From NCBI GenBank assembly GCA_021794095.1, contig JAJYRN010000008.1, positions 98,535 to 141,551 on the forward strand: a DNA stretch of 43,017 bases. Direction: 5' to 3'. The notes beneath the pieces are model-generated. The model was not told the origin of the DNA. It searched no databases and worked only from the letters and a program-made list of their open reading frames with translations. Position numbers and translations under genes: made by a program. Positions 25,399-33,004 of the stretch are shown here, piece by piece. This DNA comes from Acidobacteriota bacterium. GTDB taxonomy: Bacteria > Acidobacteriota > Holophagae > Holophagales > Holophagaceae. Positions within the stretch are counted from its first letter, which is position 1. Each line of letters begins with the position of its first letter.

Positions 25399-26473
25399 GG
25401 TGGAACTCCTGCATCAGCTCGACGAACCGCCGGAACGCCGGATGCGCGTCGTGGGGCCCGGGGCTGGCCTCGGGGTGGTGCTGGAGGCTGAAGATGGGCA
25501 GGGAGGTGTGGCGCAGGCCCTCGACGGTGCCGTCGCTGAGGTGTTTGTGGGTGACCACCACCTCCTTGGGGAGGCTGGCCTCGTCCACCGCGAACCCGTG
25601 GTTCTGGGCGGTGATCTCGATGCGGCCGGTGGCCAGGTCCTGCACGGGCTGGTTGGCACCCCGGTGGCCGAATTTCAGCTTGAAGGTGCGCCCGCCGAAG
25701 GCCTGGCCCAGCAGCTGGTGGCCCAGGCAGATGCCGAAGATGGGGAGCTTCCCGAGGCAGGCCTCGACTTCCCGCTGCATGCCCGGCAGGGCGCCCGGAT
25801 CGCCGGGGCCGTTGCTGAGGAAGAGGCCGTGGAACCGATGGTCCGTGAGCTCCGTGGCCGGGGTGTCCCAGGGGAAGACCTCCAGGTGCAGGCCCGCCCC
25901 CACCAGCTGGTCCAGGATGCTCCGCTTGATGCCGCCATCGAGGACCGCCACGCGGAGGGTTCCGCCGGGGTTCAGCTCGTAGCGGTCCCGGCAGCTCACT
26001 TCGCCGCAGAGGGCCTGACCGCTCATGTCCGGCAGGGCCTTCGCCCTGGCCACGCCCACCTCCAGGCCGCCGTCGGCCTCGGTCCAGATGATGGCCGGCT
26101 GGGCGCCCTGGTCGCGGAGGTGCTGGGTGAGGGCCCGGGTGTCGAGGTCGGTCATCACGGGGATGCGATGGCGCTTCAGCCAACCCGCCAGATCGCCCTC
26201 AGCGCGCGTGTGGTCCGGGACGAGGGTGAGGCGGCGGCAGAGCAGGCCCGTGGCCCAGGGATGGGCGGCCTCGTTCAGGTCCGCGTGGACGCCGTAGATG
26301 CCCTGCTCGGGGAAGGTCATGCACACCATCTGCCCGGCGAAGCTGGGATCCGTGAGGATCTCCTGGTAGCCCGCCATGGCCGTGGTGAACACCGCCTCGC
26401 CGCCCCCGCCGAAGCCCAACGGCGCCCGTCCCCGGAAGATCGTTCCATCCTTCAGGATCAGGTGCGCCTGCAT
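25391..26473 (-). CDS. carA: Carbamoyl-phosphate synthase small (glutaminase) subunit
   Basis: The 360-residue product hydrolyses glutamine and channels ammonia to CarB. The N-terminal CPSase domain ([23 protein letters not shown]) is followed by a class I glutamine amidotransferase with nucleophile motif [15 protein letters not shown] and the His-Glu pair in [11 protein letters not shown]. The start is the ATG at 26473, which matches the family N-terminus and has GGAGG five bases upstream. A strong intrinsic terminator ends only 17 bp before this ATG, inside a translated-looking leader ORF that overlaps the carA start by 16 bp. This points to regulation by attenuation. carB overlaps the 3' end. 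Confidence 0.97.
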   Translation of the reverse strand: MQAHLILKDGTIFRGRAPLGFGGGGEAVFTTAMAGYQEILTDPSFAGQMVCMTFPEQGIYGVHADLNEAAHPWATGLLCRRLTLVPDHTRAEGDLAGWLKRHRIPVMTDLDTRALTQHLRDQGAQPAIIWTEADGGLEVGVARAKALPDMSGQALCGEVSCRDRYELNPGGTLRVAVLDGGIKRSILDQLVGAGLHLEVFPWDTPATELTDHRFHGLFLSNGPGDPGALPGMQREVEACLGKLPIFGICLGHQLLGQAFGGRTFKLKFGHRGANQPVQDLATGRIEITAQNHGFAVDEASLPKEVVVTHKHLSDGTVEGLRHTSLPIFSLQHHPEASPGPHDAHPAFRRFVELMQEFHHA

Positions 26474-26616
26474 GGGGCCTCCGGCTCTGCAAAAACCCCG
26501 CGAGGGCGCTGCCGTCGCGGGGCCATGGAAAAGAGTCGGTCCTTGGGGGACCTGGATGAGTGTAGCGGTGCGCAAAAGGGCGGATCAGCCTTTTTGTTCC
26601 AAGGGAAATCCGCCAT
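26458..26616 (-). CDS. Putative 52-residue leader peptide of carAB (pyrL-like)
   Basis: The ATG at 26616 has a strong Shine-Dalgarno (AAAGGAG, 4-nt spacing). The frame runs through the whole leader, through the terminator hairpin, and stops 16 bases inside carA. The product is MADFPWNKKADPPFCAPLHS followed by a basic stretch. In the E. coli pyrBI operon a 44-codon leader also spans the attenuator, and ribosomes following a polymerase slowed at U-rich sites prevent termination when UTP is low. The same geometry is seen here; the function is inferred. Confidence 0.5.
   Translation of the reverse strand: MADFPWNKKADPPFCAPLHSSRSPKDRLFSMAPRRQRPRGVFAEPEAPCRRT
26491..26522 (-). terminator. Intrinsic terminator (attenuator) in the carA leader
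   Basis: Read on the minus strand, CCCCGCGA (26522-26515) pairs perfectly with TCGCGGGG (26503-26496) around an 11-nt loop that can form an extra GGC/GCC pair. Five Ts follow (26495-26491). It is the only hairpin plus T-run terminator I recognise in the window, and it lies before carA rather than after a gene. Confidence 0.75.
26529..26552 (-). promoter_or_regulatory. Pause-like hairpin with U run in the carA leader
   Basis: On the minus strand GGTCC-CCCAA-GGACC (26552-26538) forms a small hairpin, followed by CGACTC and TTTT (26532-26529), just upstream of the terminator. A hairpin followed by a U-rich stretch before the attenuator is the arrangement of UTP-sensitive pausing in pyrBI-type leaders. 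Confidence 0.4.
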
Positions 26617-26669
26617 ACTGCTCCTTTGTTCCCGAGATACGCATCGCTGATTCGGCCACACTGGAAAGC

Positions 26670-27125
26670 ATGTGGAGCGGCGACGACATCTCCTTCATGC
26701 GCATGGCGCTGGAATCCGCCCGCGACGCCGAATGCCTGGACGAGGTTCCCATCGGCGCCGTGGTGGTTTCGGAGGGCATCCTGTTGGGCCGCGGCCACAA
26801 CTGCCCCGTGAGTTCCAACGATCCCACCGCCCACGCTGAGGTGCAGGCGCTGCGGGCTGCCGGGGCCTGGACCCGGAACTACCGCCTGACCGGCGCCACG
26901 CTCTACGTGACCCTGGAACCGTGCCTCATGTGCTTCGGTGCCCTTGTCCATGCCCGGGTGGCGCGGGTGGTGTTCGGCGCGCCGGATCCCAAGGTGGGCG
27001 TCAGCCGCTGGGCCGCGCAATTGGAGGCCCTGCCCCTCAACCACCGCCTGGGTTTCGACGGCGGCCTGCTGGAGGCCGAATGCCGGGAGCAGCTCCAGGC
27101 CTTTTTCCGGCGGCGGCGGCGCTGA
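26670..27125 (+). CDS. tadA: tRNA-specific adenosine deaminase
   Basis: The 151-residue product deaminates A34 of tRNA-Arg(ACG) to inosine. The zinc/catalytic motifs are TAHAEVQAL (His and Glu) and PCLMCFGAL (two Cys). The N-terminus ISFMRMALESARDAECLDEVPIGAVVV matches TadA and supports the ATG at 26670, preceded by GGAAAG. Later in-frame ATGs at 26697 and 26703 would remove helix 1. It is divergent from carAB, so its promoter overlaps the carA leader region. Confidence 0.96.
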   Translation: MWSGDDISFMRMALESARDAECLDEVPIGAVVVSEGILLGRGHNCPVSSNDPTAHAEVQALRAAGAWTRNYRLTGATLYVTLEPCLMCFGALVHARVARVVFGAPDPKVGVSRWAAQLEALPLNHRLGFDGGLLEAECREQLQAFFRRRRR

Positions 27126-27181
27126 CGGATGTCATGCCAGCAGACGGATCGCCGATACGCCCTCTTAGGCGAGGTTGTCCC

Positions 27182-28294
27182 ATGCCCTCCAGCAAAGTCC
27201 TGTTCCTCCCCGTGCTTGTCGCGCTGGCATCCGCGGGTGGAGGCTGGCTGCAGGCCGCGATGCGGGGGCGCCGCCTCACGAAGCGGGCAACCCAGCTGGA
27301 GGCCGAACTGGGCAGTCTCCGGGAGCAGGTCCAGGTTCTGGAAATGCAGGCCACCCATGATGCCCTCACCGGGGCCTGGAACCGCCGCCGATTCCAGGAA
27401 TCCGCCCGATACGAGATGGCCTTGGCCCGGCGGCGCAGGGCCCCGGTATCCCTGATCCTGCTCGATCTCGACCACTTCAAGCGTGTCAATGACACCTTCG
27501 GGCATGGGGCGGGAGATGGGGTCCTCAAGGGCGCGGCAGAGGCCTGCCGGCAGGTCCTCCGGGGCACGGATGCCTTGACACGGTGGGGCGGCGAGGAGTT
27601 CCTTGTCCTCTCCCCCGCGACGGGCCTGGGGGGCGCCCTCAACCTCGCCGAGCGCATCCGGGCCGAGCTCGAGGCAGTGTCCTTCCCGGACGACGGGACT
27701 GTCACGCTCAGCGCCGGAGTGGCTGAGTATGTCGAGGGCGAGTCCCTGGAGGCCTGGGTGGACCGGGCTGACCAGGCGCTCTACCGGGCCAAGGAACTGG
27801 GGCGGAACCGGGTCGAGGGCCACCCAGGACGGACCCAGTGGAACGGTCAGGCAGCCGGGGGCCTGCTGGAGTTGGCCTGGGACGAGTCCTACGCCAGCGG
27901 CAACCGCACCGTGGACGGCCAGCATCGGGCTCTGTTCGAGCTGGCCAACCGCCTGCTGTCCGGCCTTCTGGAGGGCCTCCCTCCCCGGGAGCTCGAACGC
28001 AGGCTTCAGGCTCTGCTGGATCACAACACCCGCCACTTCCATGACGAGGAGGAACTCCTGCGCCAGGCGGCCTACCCCGACCTCGCGGGACACCAGGCCG
28101 AGCATGCCCGGCTGACCCGTGAGGCCATGGCCCTCCGGGACGAGGTCGCCACAGGCCGGGTCACCACCGGGAGGCTCGTCTCCTACATCATCTGCGACCT
28201 GGTGCGGGATCATATCGTCAACGAGGACCGCCGGCATTTCGAGTACCTCGCACGGAGGCAGCGCCTAGGAGCCACCCAGGTTTCACCGTCCTGA
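27182..28294 (+). CDS. Diguanylate cyclase fused to bacteriohemerythrin
   Basis: The 370-residue product has an N-terminal hydrophobic segment (VLFLPVLVALASAGGGWL), a short coiled coil (31-55) and a GGDEF domain with active site GGEEF at 136-140 and an inhibitory RxxD site (RGTD, 127-130) at the canonical spacing. After residue 225 comes a hemerythrin domain with a complete ligand set: H248, H285-E289, H304-H308 and H344-D349. Such fusions are known to couple oxygen or redox state of a di-iron centre to cyclic di-GMP synthesis. The start at 27182 has GAGG seven bases upstream; an ATG at 27134 is an alternative. Its 3' end overlaps the convergent DUF2891 gene by 12 bp. Confidence 0.93.
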   Translation: MPSSKVLFLPVLVALASAGGGWLQAAMRGRRLTKRATQLEAELGSLREQVQVLEMQATHDALTGAWNRRRFQESARYEMALARRRRAPVSLILLDLDHFKRVNDTFGHGAGDGVLKGAAEACRQVLRGTDALTRWGGEEFLVLSPATGLGGALNLAERIRAELEAVSFPDDGTVTLSAGVAEYVEGESLEAWVDRADQALYRAKELGRNRVEGHPGRTQWNGQAAGGLLELAWDESYASGNRTVDGQHRALFELANRLLSGLLEGLPPRELERRLQALLDHNTRHFHDEEELLRQAAYPDLAGHQAEHARLTREAMALRDEVATGRVTTGRLVSYIICDLVRDHIVNEDRRHFEYLARRQRLGATQVSPS

Positions 28295-29368
28295 GCGCGC
28301 CGCCAGCATCTGCACGGCGAAGGTGGCGAGCCAATGCTCGCCTTCGTAGTGTCCAGAGGCCAGGAACGGCAGACTGGCCTGGGCGTGGCGATCCCCCGCG
28401 AGGACGAGGGCGGCCCGGCGCGGATCCTTCGGCCCCAGGGCCGCGGCAATCTCGTAGAGCGCCCGGGCGCGGCTCAGGTTCAGGCCATCCAGGTGCACCA
28501 GCTTCGGATCCGTGCGGTCCGTCACCAGAGCCGGCGCCAGCCCCGCCGGAAGCCCCGGGAGGAAATCCCGCAGCCATCGCGCGAAGCGCGCCCGGGGCAG
28601 CACCTCCGCCATGAGCGCCGCCTCCTCCAGACAGGGGGAGAGGAAATCCTCGCCGCCAGGCTCCCAGGCCAGCGGGCCCTTGCGATCCCTGCCGAAATAG
28701 GTTCGCGCCCGCTCTGCAAGCAGCGCCTCCAGCGGGGCATCCCCGGCGGCCCGGGCGTAGTCCAGGGCCAGATGCAGGCTGAAGGCCGTGTTGGGATGGA
28801 CGCCGGTGCGGATGGGGTAGGTCTGCTTCGGCAGGAAGTCCAGGAACTGCGCCGCGAAGCGGTCCGCCAGGGGTTGCAGGGCCGCAGACCATTGCCGAGC
28901 CTGGGGATCGTCCCAGGTGCGCAGCTCCGCGGCGAGTTTCAGCAGCCAGGCCCAGCCGTAGGTGCGCTCGAAACTCCGCCGGTTGGGTTGGTCCAGGTAG
29001 GCCACCTCGCCCGCGATGCAGTCGGGCCGCAGATGCGCGTCCAGCGCCGCGCGGCTCTCCGCCGCCCCGGCCAGGCCTGGATACTCCTTCAGCAGCCGCA
29101 CGAGCATCCAGTGCCCGTGGACCGACGAATGCCAGTCGAAGCAGCCGTAGAAAGCCGGGTGCAGCGCCCGGGGCCCCTTGACCTCCTCCGCCGCGTTCAT
29201 CACATGGTCCAGCTTGTTCGGATACTCCCGGCCCACACAATTCAGCGCCAGCGCCGCGAACCGCCCCGCCGCGGCCTCCGACAGCGCCAGATCCGCCTCC
29301 TGCGCGCCACCCGGAACCCCCATCGCAAGCGTCATCGCCATCCCCAGAGCCTTCGACCGGATGCCCAT
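28283..29368 (-). CDS. DUF2891 family protein, exported
   Basis: The 361-residue product begins with a signal-peptide-like stretch (MGIRSKALGMAMTLAMGVPGGAQEA), so it is probably periplasmic. The body matches DUF2891, seen from ALHPAFYGCFDWHSSVHGHWMLV, PNRRSFERTYGWAWLLKLAAEL and GVHPNTAFSLHLALDYA. The repeated His/Trp/Tyr-rich helices suggest an alpha-toroid-like fold. No function is established for the family. It converges on the GGDEF-hemerythrin gene and lies just upstream of, and divergent to, the tRNA-Ser gene. Confidence 0.85.
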   Translation of the reverse strand: MGIRSKALGMAMTLAMGVPGGAQEADLALSEAAAGRFAALALNCVGREYPNKLDHVMNAAEEVKGPRALHPAFYGCFDWHSSVHGHWMLVRLLKEYPGLAGAAESRAALDAHLRPDCIAGEVAYLDQPNRRSFERTYGWAWLLKLAAELRTWDDPQARQWSAALQPLADRFAAQFLDFLPKQTYPIRTGVHPNTAFSLHLALDYARAAGDAPLEALLAERARTYFGRDRKGPLAWEPGGEDFLSPCLEEAALMAEVLPRARFARWLRDFLPGLPAGLAPALVTDRTDPKLVHLDGLNLSRARALYEIAAALGPKDPRRAALVLAGDRHAQASLPFLASGHYEGEHWLATFAVQMLAARSGR

Positions 29369-29400
29369 GCGCGCCCCCCGCTGGATTCTACCGGCCGGTT

Positions 29401-29409
29401 TGCTAGACT
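29401..29409 (+). promoter_or_regulatory. Extended -10 element of the tRNA-Ser promoter
   Basis: TGCTAGACT fits an extended -10 (TGnTAnnnT) and ends 10 bp before the mature tRNA 5' end. No convincing -35 box is visible. Confidence 0.4.
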
Positions 29410-29419
29410 GGTTGTTCCC

Positions 29420-29509
29420 GGAGAGATGGCCGAGCGGTTGAAGGCGCCTGACTCGAAATCAGGTTTGGGGGTGACCTCAACGGGGGTTCGAATCCCTCTC
29501 TCTCCGCCA
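29420..29509 (+). tRNA. tRNA-Ser (anticodon CGA)
   Basis: This 90-nt class II tRNA has acceptor arms GGAGAGA (29420-29426) and TCTCTCC (29499-29505), discriminator G and an encoded CCA. The anticodon stem CTGA/TCAG encloses the loop CTCGAAA, giving anticodon CGA, which reads UCG. The long variable arm typical of serine tRNAs (GGGGGTGACCTCAACGG region) and a T arm with GGTTCGAATCC are present. Confidence 0.97.
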
Positions 29510-29512
29510 GAT

Positions 29513-29541
29513 GAAGCGCCCCGGGTACCCTCGGGGGCTTC
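29513..29541 (+). terminator. GC-rich hairpin after tRNA-Ser
   Basis: GAAGCGCCCCG pairs with CGGGGGCTTC across GGTACCCT, with one bulge, starting 4 bp after the tRNA CCA. There is no U tract. Confidence 0.4.
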
Positions 29542-29567
29542 GCGGCGTCTGCGCGCGGGACGGGGGT

Positions 29568-31142
29568 TCAGTTGATCCGGCGATCGCGGTTGCCCCACGC
29601 TTTGTCGCGCAGCAGGAACTTCTGGATCTTCCCCGTGGAGGTCTTCGGCAGGCCGCCGAATTCGATCTGGCGGGGGACTTTGAAGGTAGCGAGCCGGGCG
29701 CGGCAGTGCGCCACGAGTTCGTCCACGGTGAGCGAGGCCCCGGGCTTCAGGGTGACGAAGGCCTTGGGCACCTCGCCCCACTTTTCGTCGGGGACGGCGA
29801 TGACGGCGCATTCGAGTACCGCCGGATGGGAGACCACCGCCTGCTCCACCTCGATGGTGGAGATGTTTTCGCCGCCGGAGATGATGATGTCCTTCTTGCG
29901 GTCGCGCAGCTCCACGGAACCATCGGGATGCATCACCCCCAGGTCGCCCGAGTGGAACCAGCCGCCGGCGAAGGCTTTGCGAGTGGATTCCGGATCCTCG
30001 TAGTAGCCCGTCATCACCACGTTCCCGCGCATGACCACCTCACCCAGGGTGGCGCCATCGCGGGGCACATCGTTCATGGCATCGTCCACCACCCGGACTT
30101 CACCCGCGCAGACGTTGGCCATGCCCTGGCGCGCCCGCAGCCGCGCCTGCGCCTCGGCGGGCAGGGTCTCCTGGGCCGGGGCGGGCACGTTGATGGTGAA
30201 GGGCCCGTACACCTCGGTGAGGCCATAGACGTGGTCCAACTGGAAGTTCAGCTCGGCCATGCGGGCGATGAGGGTGGGCGAGGGCGGCGCGCCGGCCGTG
30301 AACAGGCGCACGGATGTGTCGAGACGATGGGCGGCAGGATCCGTCACCAGCATGGTGCAGACCGTCGGCGCCGCGCAGAAATGGGTGACGCCTTCCTCGA
30401 AAAGGCGCCAGACCGGGCCGGGTTCAATCCTCGGGATGCACACACTCTCCGCCCCCACCGCCGCGAGGCCCCAGGTGAAACACCAGCCGTTGCAATGGAA
30501 CATGGGCAGGGTCCACAGGTAGCGCGACTCGGCCTGGAGCCGGTGGTCAATGATCATGGCCAGCGCGTTCAGGTAGGCGCCGCGATGGTGGTAGACCACT
30601 CCCTTGGGGCGGCCCGTGGTGCCGGAGGTGTAGTTGATGGAAATGGGCTCGTCCTCGCTCTGAAGCCAGGATTCCAGCGGGGCCTCGGACCCCCTGGCCA
30701 GCATGGCCTCGAAGTCAGACCCGAGCACCACCCGGCGCACCGTGGGCGGAACCGCCGCGAGCAGGGGCAGCAGCTCGGGCGACACGAACACCGTGGTCGC
30801 GCCACTGTGGCCGATGATGTAGGCGATCTCCTCGGGGTTCAGGCGGGTGTTGATGGCCACCAGCACCCCACCGGCCATGGGCACGGCGAAGTGGCCGAGG
30901 AGCAGCGGCTCCGAGTTGAAGGCGAGGAAGGCGATGCGGTCGCCCTTTTTCAGCTCGTCCGCGCGCAGGGCCGAGGCCAGGCGACGGGCCCGGGCCCGCA
31001 ACTCGCGCCAGGTGAAGCGCTGGTCGCCATCGGAGGCCGCGGGGCGCCCGGCGAACACCTCTCCCGCCCGCTCCAGCAGGTGGATGGGCGACAGTTCCTG
31101 GCGGAAGACACGGATTCCATCCGAAGGGATCGGCGCGCTCAT
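29568..31142 (-). CDS. Acyl-CoA synthetase (AMP-forming fatty-acid--CoA ligase)
   Basis: The 524-residue product activates a carboxylic acid to its CoA thioester through an acyl-adenylate. ANL-family motifs are intact: the P-loop YTSGTTGRPKGVVYHHRGAY, VYGLTEVYGPF, the SGDLGVMHPDGSVELRDRKKDIIISGGENIS hinge, and the C-terminal catalytic lysine in KTSTGKIQKFLLRDK. It resembles medium/long-chain ligases of the AlkK/FadD3 kind; chain length cannot be read by eye. The ATG at 31142 has AAAGGAG five bases upstream. It lies 123 bp downstream of the PP2C gene, separated by two hairpins, so it is probably transcribed separately. Confidence 0.92.
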   Translation of the reverse strand: MSAPIPSDGIRVFRQELSPIHLLERAGEVFAGRPAASDGDQRFTWRELRARARRLASALRADELKKGDRIAFLAFNSEPLLLGHFAVPMAGGVLVAINTRLNPEEIAYIIGHSGATTVFVSPELLPLLAAVPPTVRRVVLGSDFEAMLARGSEAPLESWLQSEDEPISINYTSGTTGRPKGVVYHHRGAYLNALAMIIDHRLQAESRYLWTLPMFHCNGWCFTWGLAAVGAESVCIPRIEPGPVWRLFEEGVTHFCAAPTVCTMLVTDPAAHRLDTSVRLFTAGAPPSPTLIARMAELNFQLDHVYGLTEVYGPFTINVPAPAQETLPAEAQARLRARQGMANVCAGEVRVVDDAMNDVPRDGATLGEVVMRGNVVMTGYYEDPESTRKAFAGGWFHSGDLGVMHPDGSVELRDRKKDIIISGGENISTIEVEQAVVSHPAVLECAVIAVPDEKWGEVPKAFVTLKPGASLTVDELVAHCRARLATFKVPRQIEFGGLPKTSTGKIQKFLLRDKAWGNRDRRIN

Positions 31143-31202
31143 GGCGGCTCCTTTCAGGGTAGAAGGGCGCCCGGCCCGGCGGGCGTGGGCGTGGAACAGC
31201 AG

Positions 31203-31231
31203 GGAATCTGGCGCCCATGGTGCCAGATTCC
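31203..31231. repeat. Perfect inverted repeat between PP2C and acyl-CoA ligase genes
   Basis: GGAATCTGGC (31203-31212) and GCCAGATTCC (31222-31231) are perfect 10-bp arms around a 9-nt loop. It lies upstream of the acyl-CoA ligase, so it may be an operator or a terminator for the upstream gene. Confidence 0.45.
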
Positions 31232-31265
31232 GGACCTCCTGAGGGGGAAAGCCCTGCGGGGGCGC

Positions 31266-32900
31266 TCAGGGCTGCCGCCGCACCAGCAGCAGCGTCCGGT
31301 CATCCGCGAGGGGGGCGCCACCGGTGTGGCGGGCCAGGGCCGTGCCGAGGGCGCGGTGGAGCTCCGCCAGGTCCGCAGCCGGATGGGCCCGCAGCACCGT
31401 CTCCAGCCCGTTGGTCCCGAATTCCCGTCCCTCGGAATCCGGGGCCTCAAGGATGCCGTCCGTCGCGCAGCAGAGGAGGTCGCCGGGCCCCAGGGCCACC
31501 CGGCCGCTCCCGTAGGGCCGGCCGGCGAACATGGCCAGGGGGAAGCCCTGGGAGGCCAATTCCTCAACCTGCCCATCCCCACGGAGCAGCAGGGCCGGAT
31601 TGTGGCCGGCACTGGTGTATTCAAGAACCCCCGACCGCGGATCCAGGAGCACCAGGAAGGCCGTGATGAAGCGGTTGGGCGTGGTCTTCCGGCTGAGGGC
31701 CACGGAGAGCTTCAAGGCCAGGGCGGCTGGATCTTCGTGCAGATCCGACCATGCCTGCAGGTAGGCCTGGAAGGTGGCCATGAGGAGGCCCGGGCCGAGG
31801 CCCTTGCCAGAGACATCCGCGAGGGCCAGCCAGAGCCGCCCGTCCGGTCCCGGCCAATGCCCGAAGAGGTCGCCCGAGACCTGGCGGCAGGCTTCGTTGG
31901 CGCCGAACAGGTCGAAGCCTTCCACCTCCGGCATCCGGTCCGGCAGGATCCGCACCTGGATCTCCCGCGCAATGGCCAATTCCTTCTCCAGATCCCGGAT
32001 CCGGGCGGCCTCCTCGGCCAGCCGGGCGGTCTGGATCTTCGCGGCGGCCAGGTGGCCCAGCGACGCCACCAGCTGGAGATCCGCCTCGGTAAAGGAGGCA
32101 CGCTGGGCGTCCGCATCGAAGTAGACGAGGCCCACCACTTCCGATCGCGATTCCAGGGGCACGGTCATCACACTGGTCACGCCGCTCTGGATGAGCGAAG
32201 GGGCCCGGCCCAGCTTCGCGTCCCGCAGGGGATCATTCACCAGCATGGCCTCGCGCCGCTCGATGGCCGCCTCGACCATGGTCCGCGAAAGGGCCACCCG
32301 GAAATCCTGGCCATGGCTCGCGGATCGCGCCGCGACCTGGGAGAGGCGCCCCGCGGAATCCTTCAGCAGTACCGCGCCGTGCCGGGGTTTGAGGAAGGCG
32401 AAGAGCCGGTCCAGCAGCCCCCAGAGCATGAGGTCCAAGGGCTCATTCCCAAGCAGTTCCAGGCTCGCCTCGTGGATGATGGCCAAAGCCTCCCGCCAGT
32501 GGCGGGAATCTCTCATGGGTCCGGAGCGGAGGTTCCGCAGCCCCGCTACGGGCCGGTAGAGGGCAGATGCGGAAGGGAGATCCGCCTCCTCCAGGATGCG
32601 CACCGGGGGCGGTTCGCCGGCCTCGAGGGCGATCCGGACATTCCCCAGCCGGATTTCGTCGCCCGGGGCCACGGTCCGGGGCCCGGCGATGCGCAGGCCG
32701 TTCACCCGGCAACCATTGCGCGACGAAAGGTCCACCAGCCGGATCTCCCCCTGGCCCGCCTCCAGCCGCGCGTGGTGCCGGGAGACACTCGCATCCCGGA
32801 TCACCAGATCGTTCTCCGTGGCGCGCCCCAAGGTGAGGACCGCCGCCTCGCCCATGGCGACAGGATCCTGCCCTGGCACATGAATCCACAGTGTGGACAT
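31266..32900 (-). CDS. FHA-GAF-PP2C (SpoIIE-type) phosphatase
   Basis: The 544-residue cytoplasmic product has an FHA domain (about 20-95: LGRATENDLVIRDASVSRHHARL then DLSSRNGCRVNG) that binds phosphothreonine, a GAF domain (about 140-300), a short coiled coil, and a SpoIIE-like PP2C phosphatase domain (about 320-544). Metal-binding acidic residues are visible in LALADVSGKGLGPGLL, CCATDGILEAPDS and DDRTLLLV. It should remove phosphate from Ser/Thr of a target such as an anti-anti-sigma factor or kinase substrate. It is divergent from a transmembrane Ser/Thr kinase 104 bp away, and the FHA domain makes that kinase a natural partner. The stop codon lies in a GCCCTG/CAGGGC hairpin. Confidence 0.93.
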   Translation of the reverse strand: MSTLWIHVPGQDPVAMGEAAVLTLGRATENDLVIRDASVSRHHARLEAGQGEIRLVDLSSRNGCRVNGLRIAGPRTVAPGDEIRLGNVRIALEAGEPPPVRILEEADLPSASALYRPVAGLRNLRSGPMRDSRHWREALAIIHEASLELLGNEPLDLMLWGLLDRLFAFLKPRHGAVLLKDSAGRLSQVAARSASHGQDFRVALSRTMVEAAIERREAMLVNDPLRDAKLGRAPSLIQSGVTSVMTVPLESRSEVVGLVYFDADAQRASFTEADLQLVASLGHLAAAKIQTARLAEEAARIRDLEKELAIAREIQVRILPDRMPEVEGFDLFGANEACRQVSGDLFGHWPGPDGRLWLALADVSGKGLGPGLLMATFQAYLQAWSDLHEDPAALALKLSVALSRKTTPNRFITAFLVLLDPRSGVLEYTSAGHNPALLLRGDGQVEELASQGFPLAMFAGRPYGSGRVALGPGDLLCCATDGILEAPDSEGREFGTNGLETVLRAHPAADLAELHRALGTALARHTGGAPLADDRTLLLVRRQP

Positions 32901-33004
32901 GGCCGCGCCCTTCCAGGATGAGGCTCCGAGTGTGGCTCCATCCCCGGCCTATTTCAAGCGACATGATGGTTCAAAAACGGCACATGAAGTAACAAGGGCG
33001 TAAA

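Noticed and set aside
22057-25491. A 1144-codon plus-strand open frame opposite carB
   Set aside because: Antisense to carB, with His/Gln/Gly/Ala-biased composition and no motif; a composition artefact.
29511-32921. A 1136-codon plus-strand open frame opposite the acyl-CoA ligase and PP2C genes
   Set aside because: It crosses two genuine genes in antisense and resembles no protein family.
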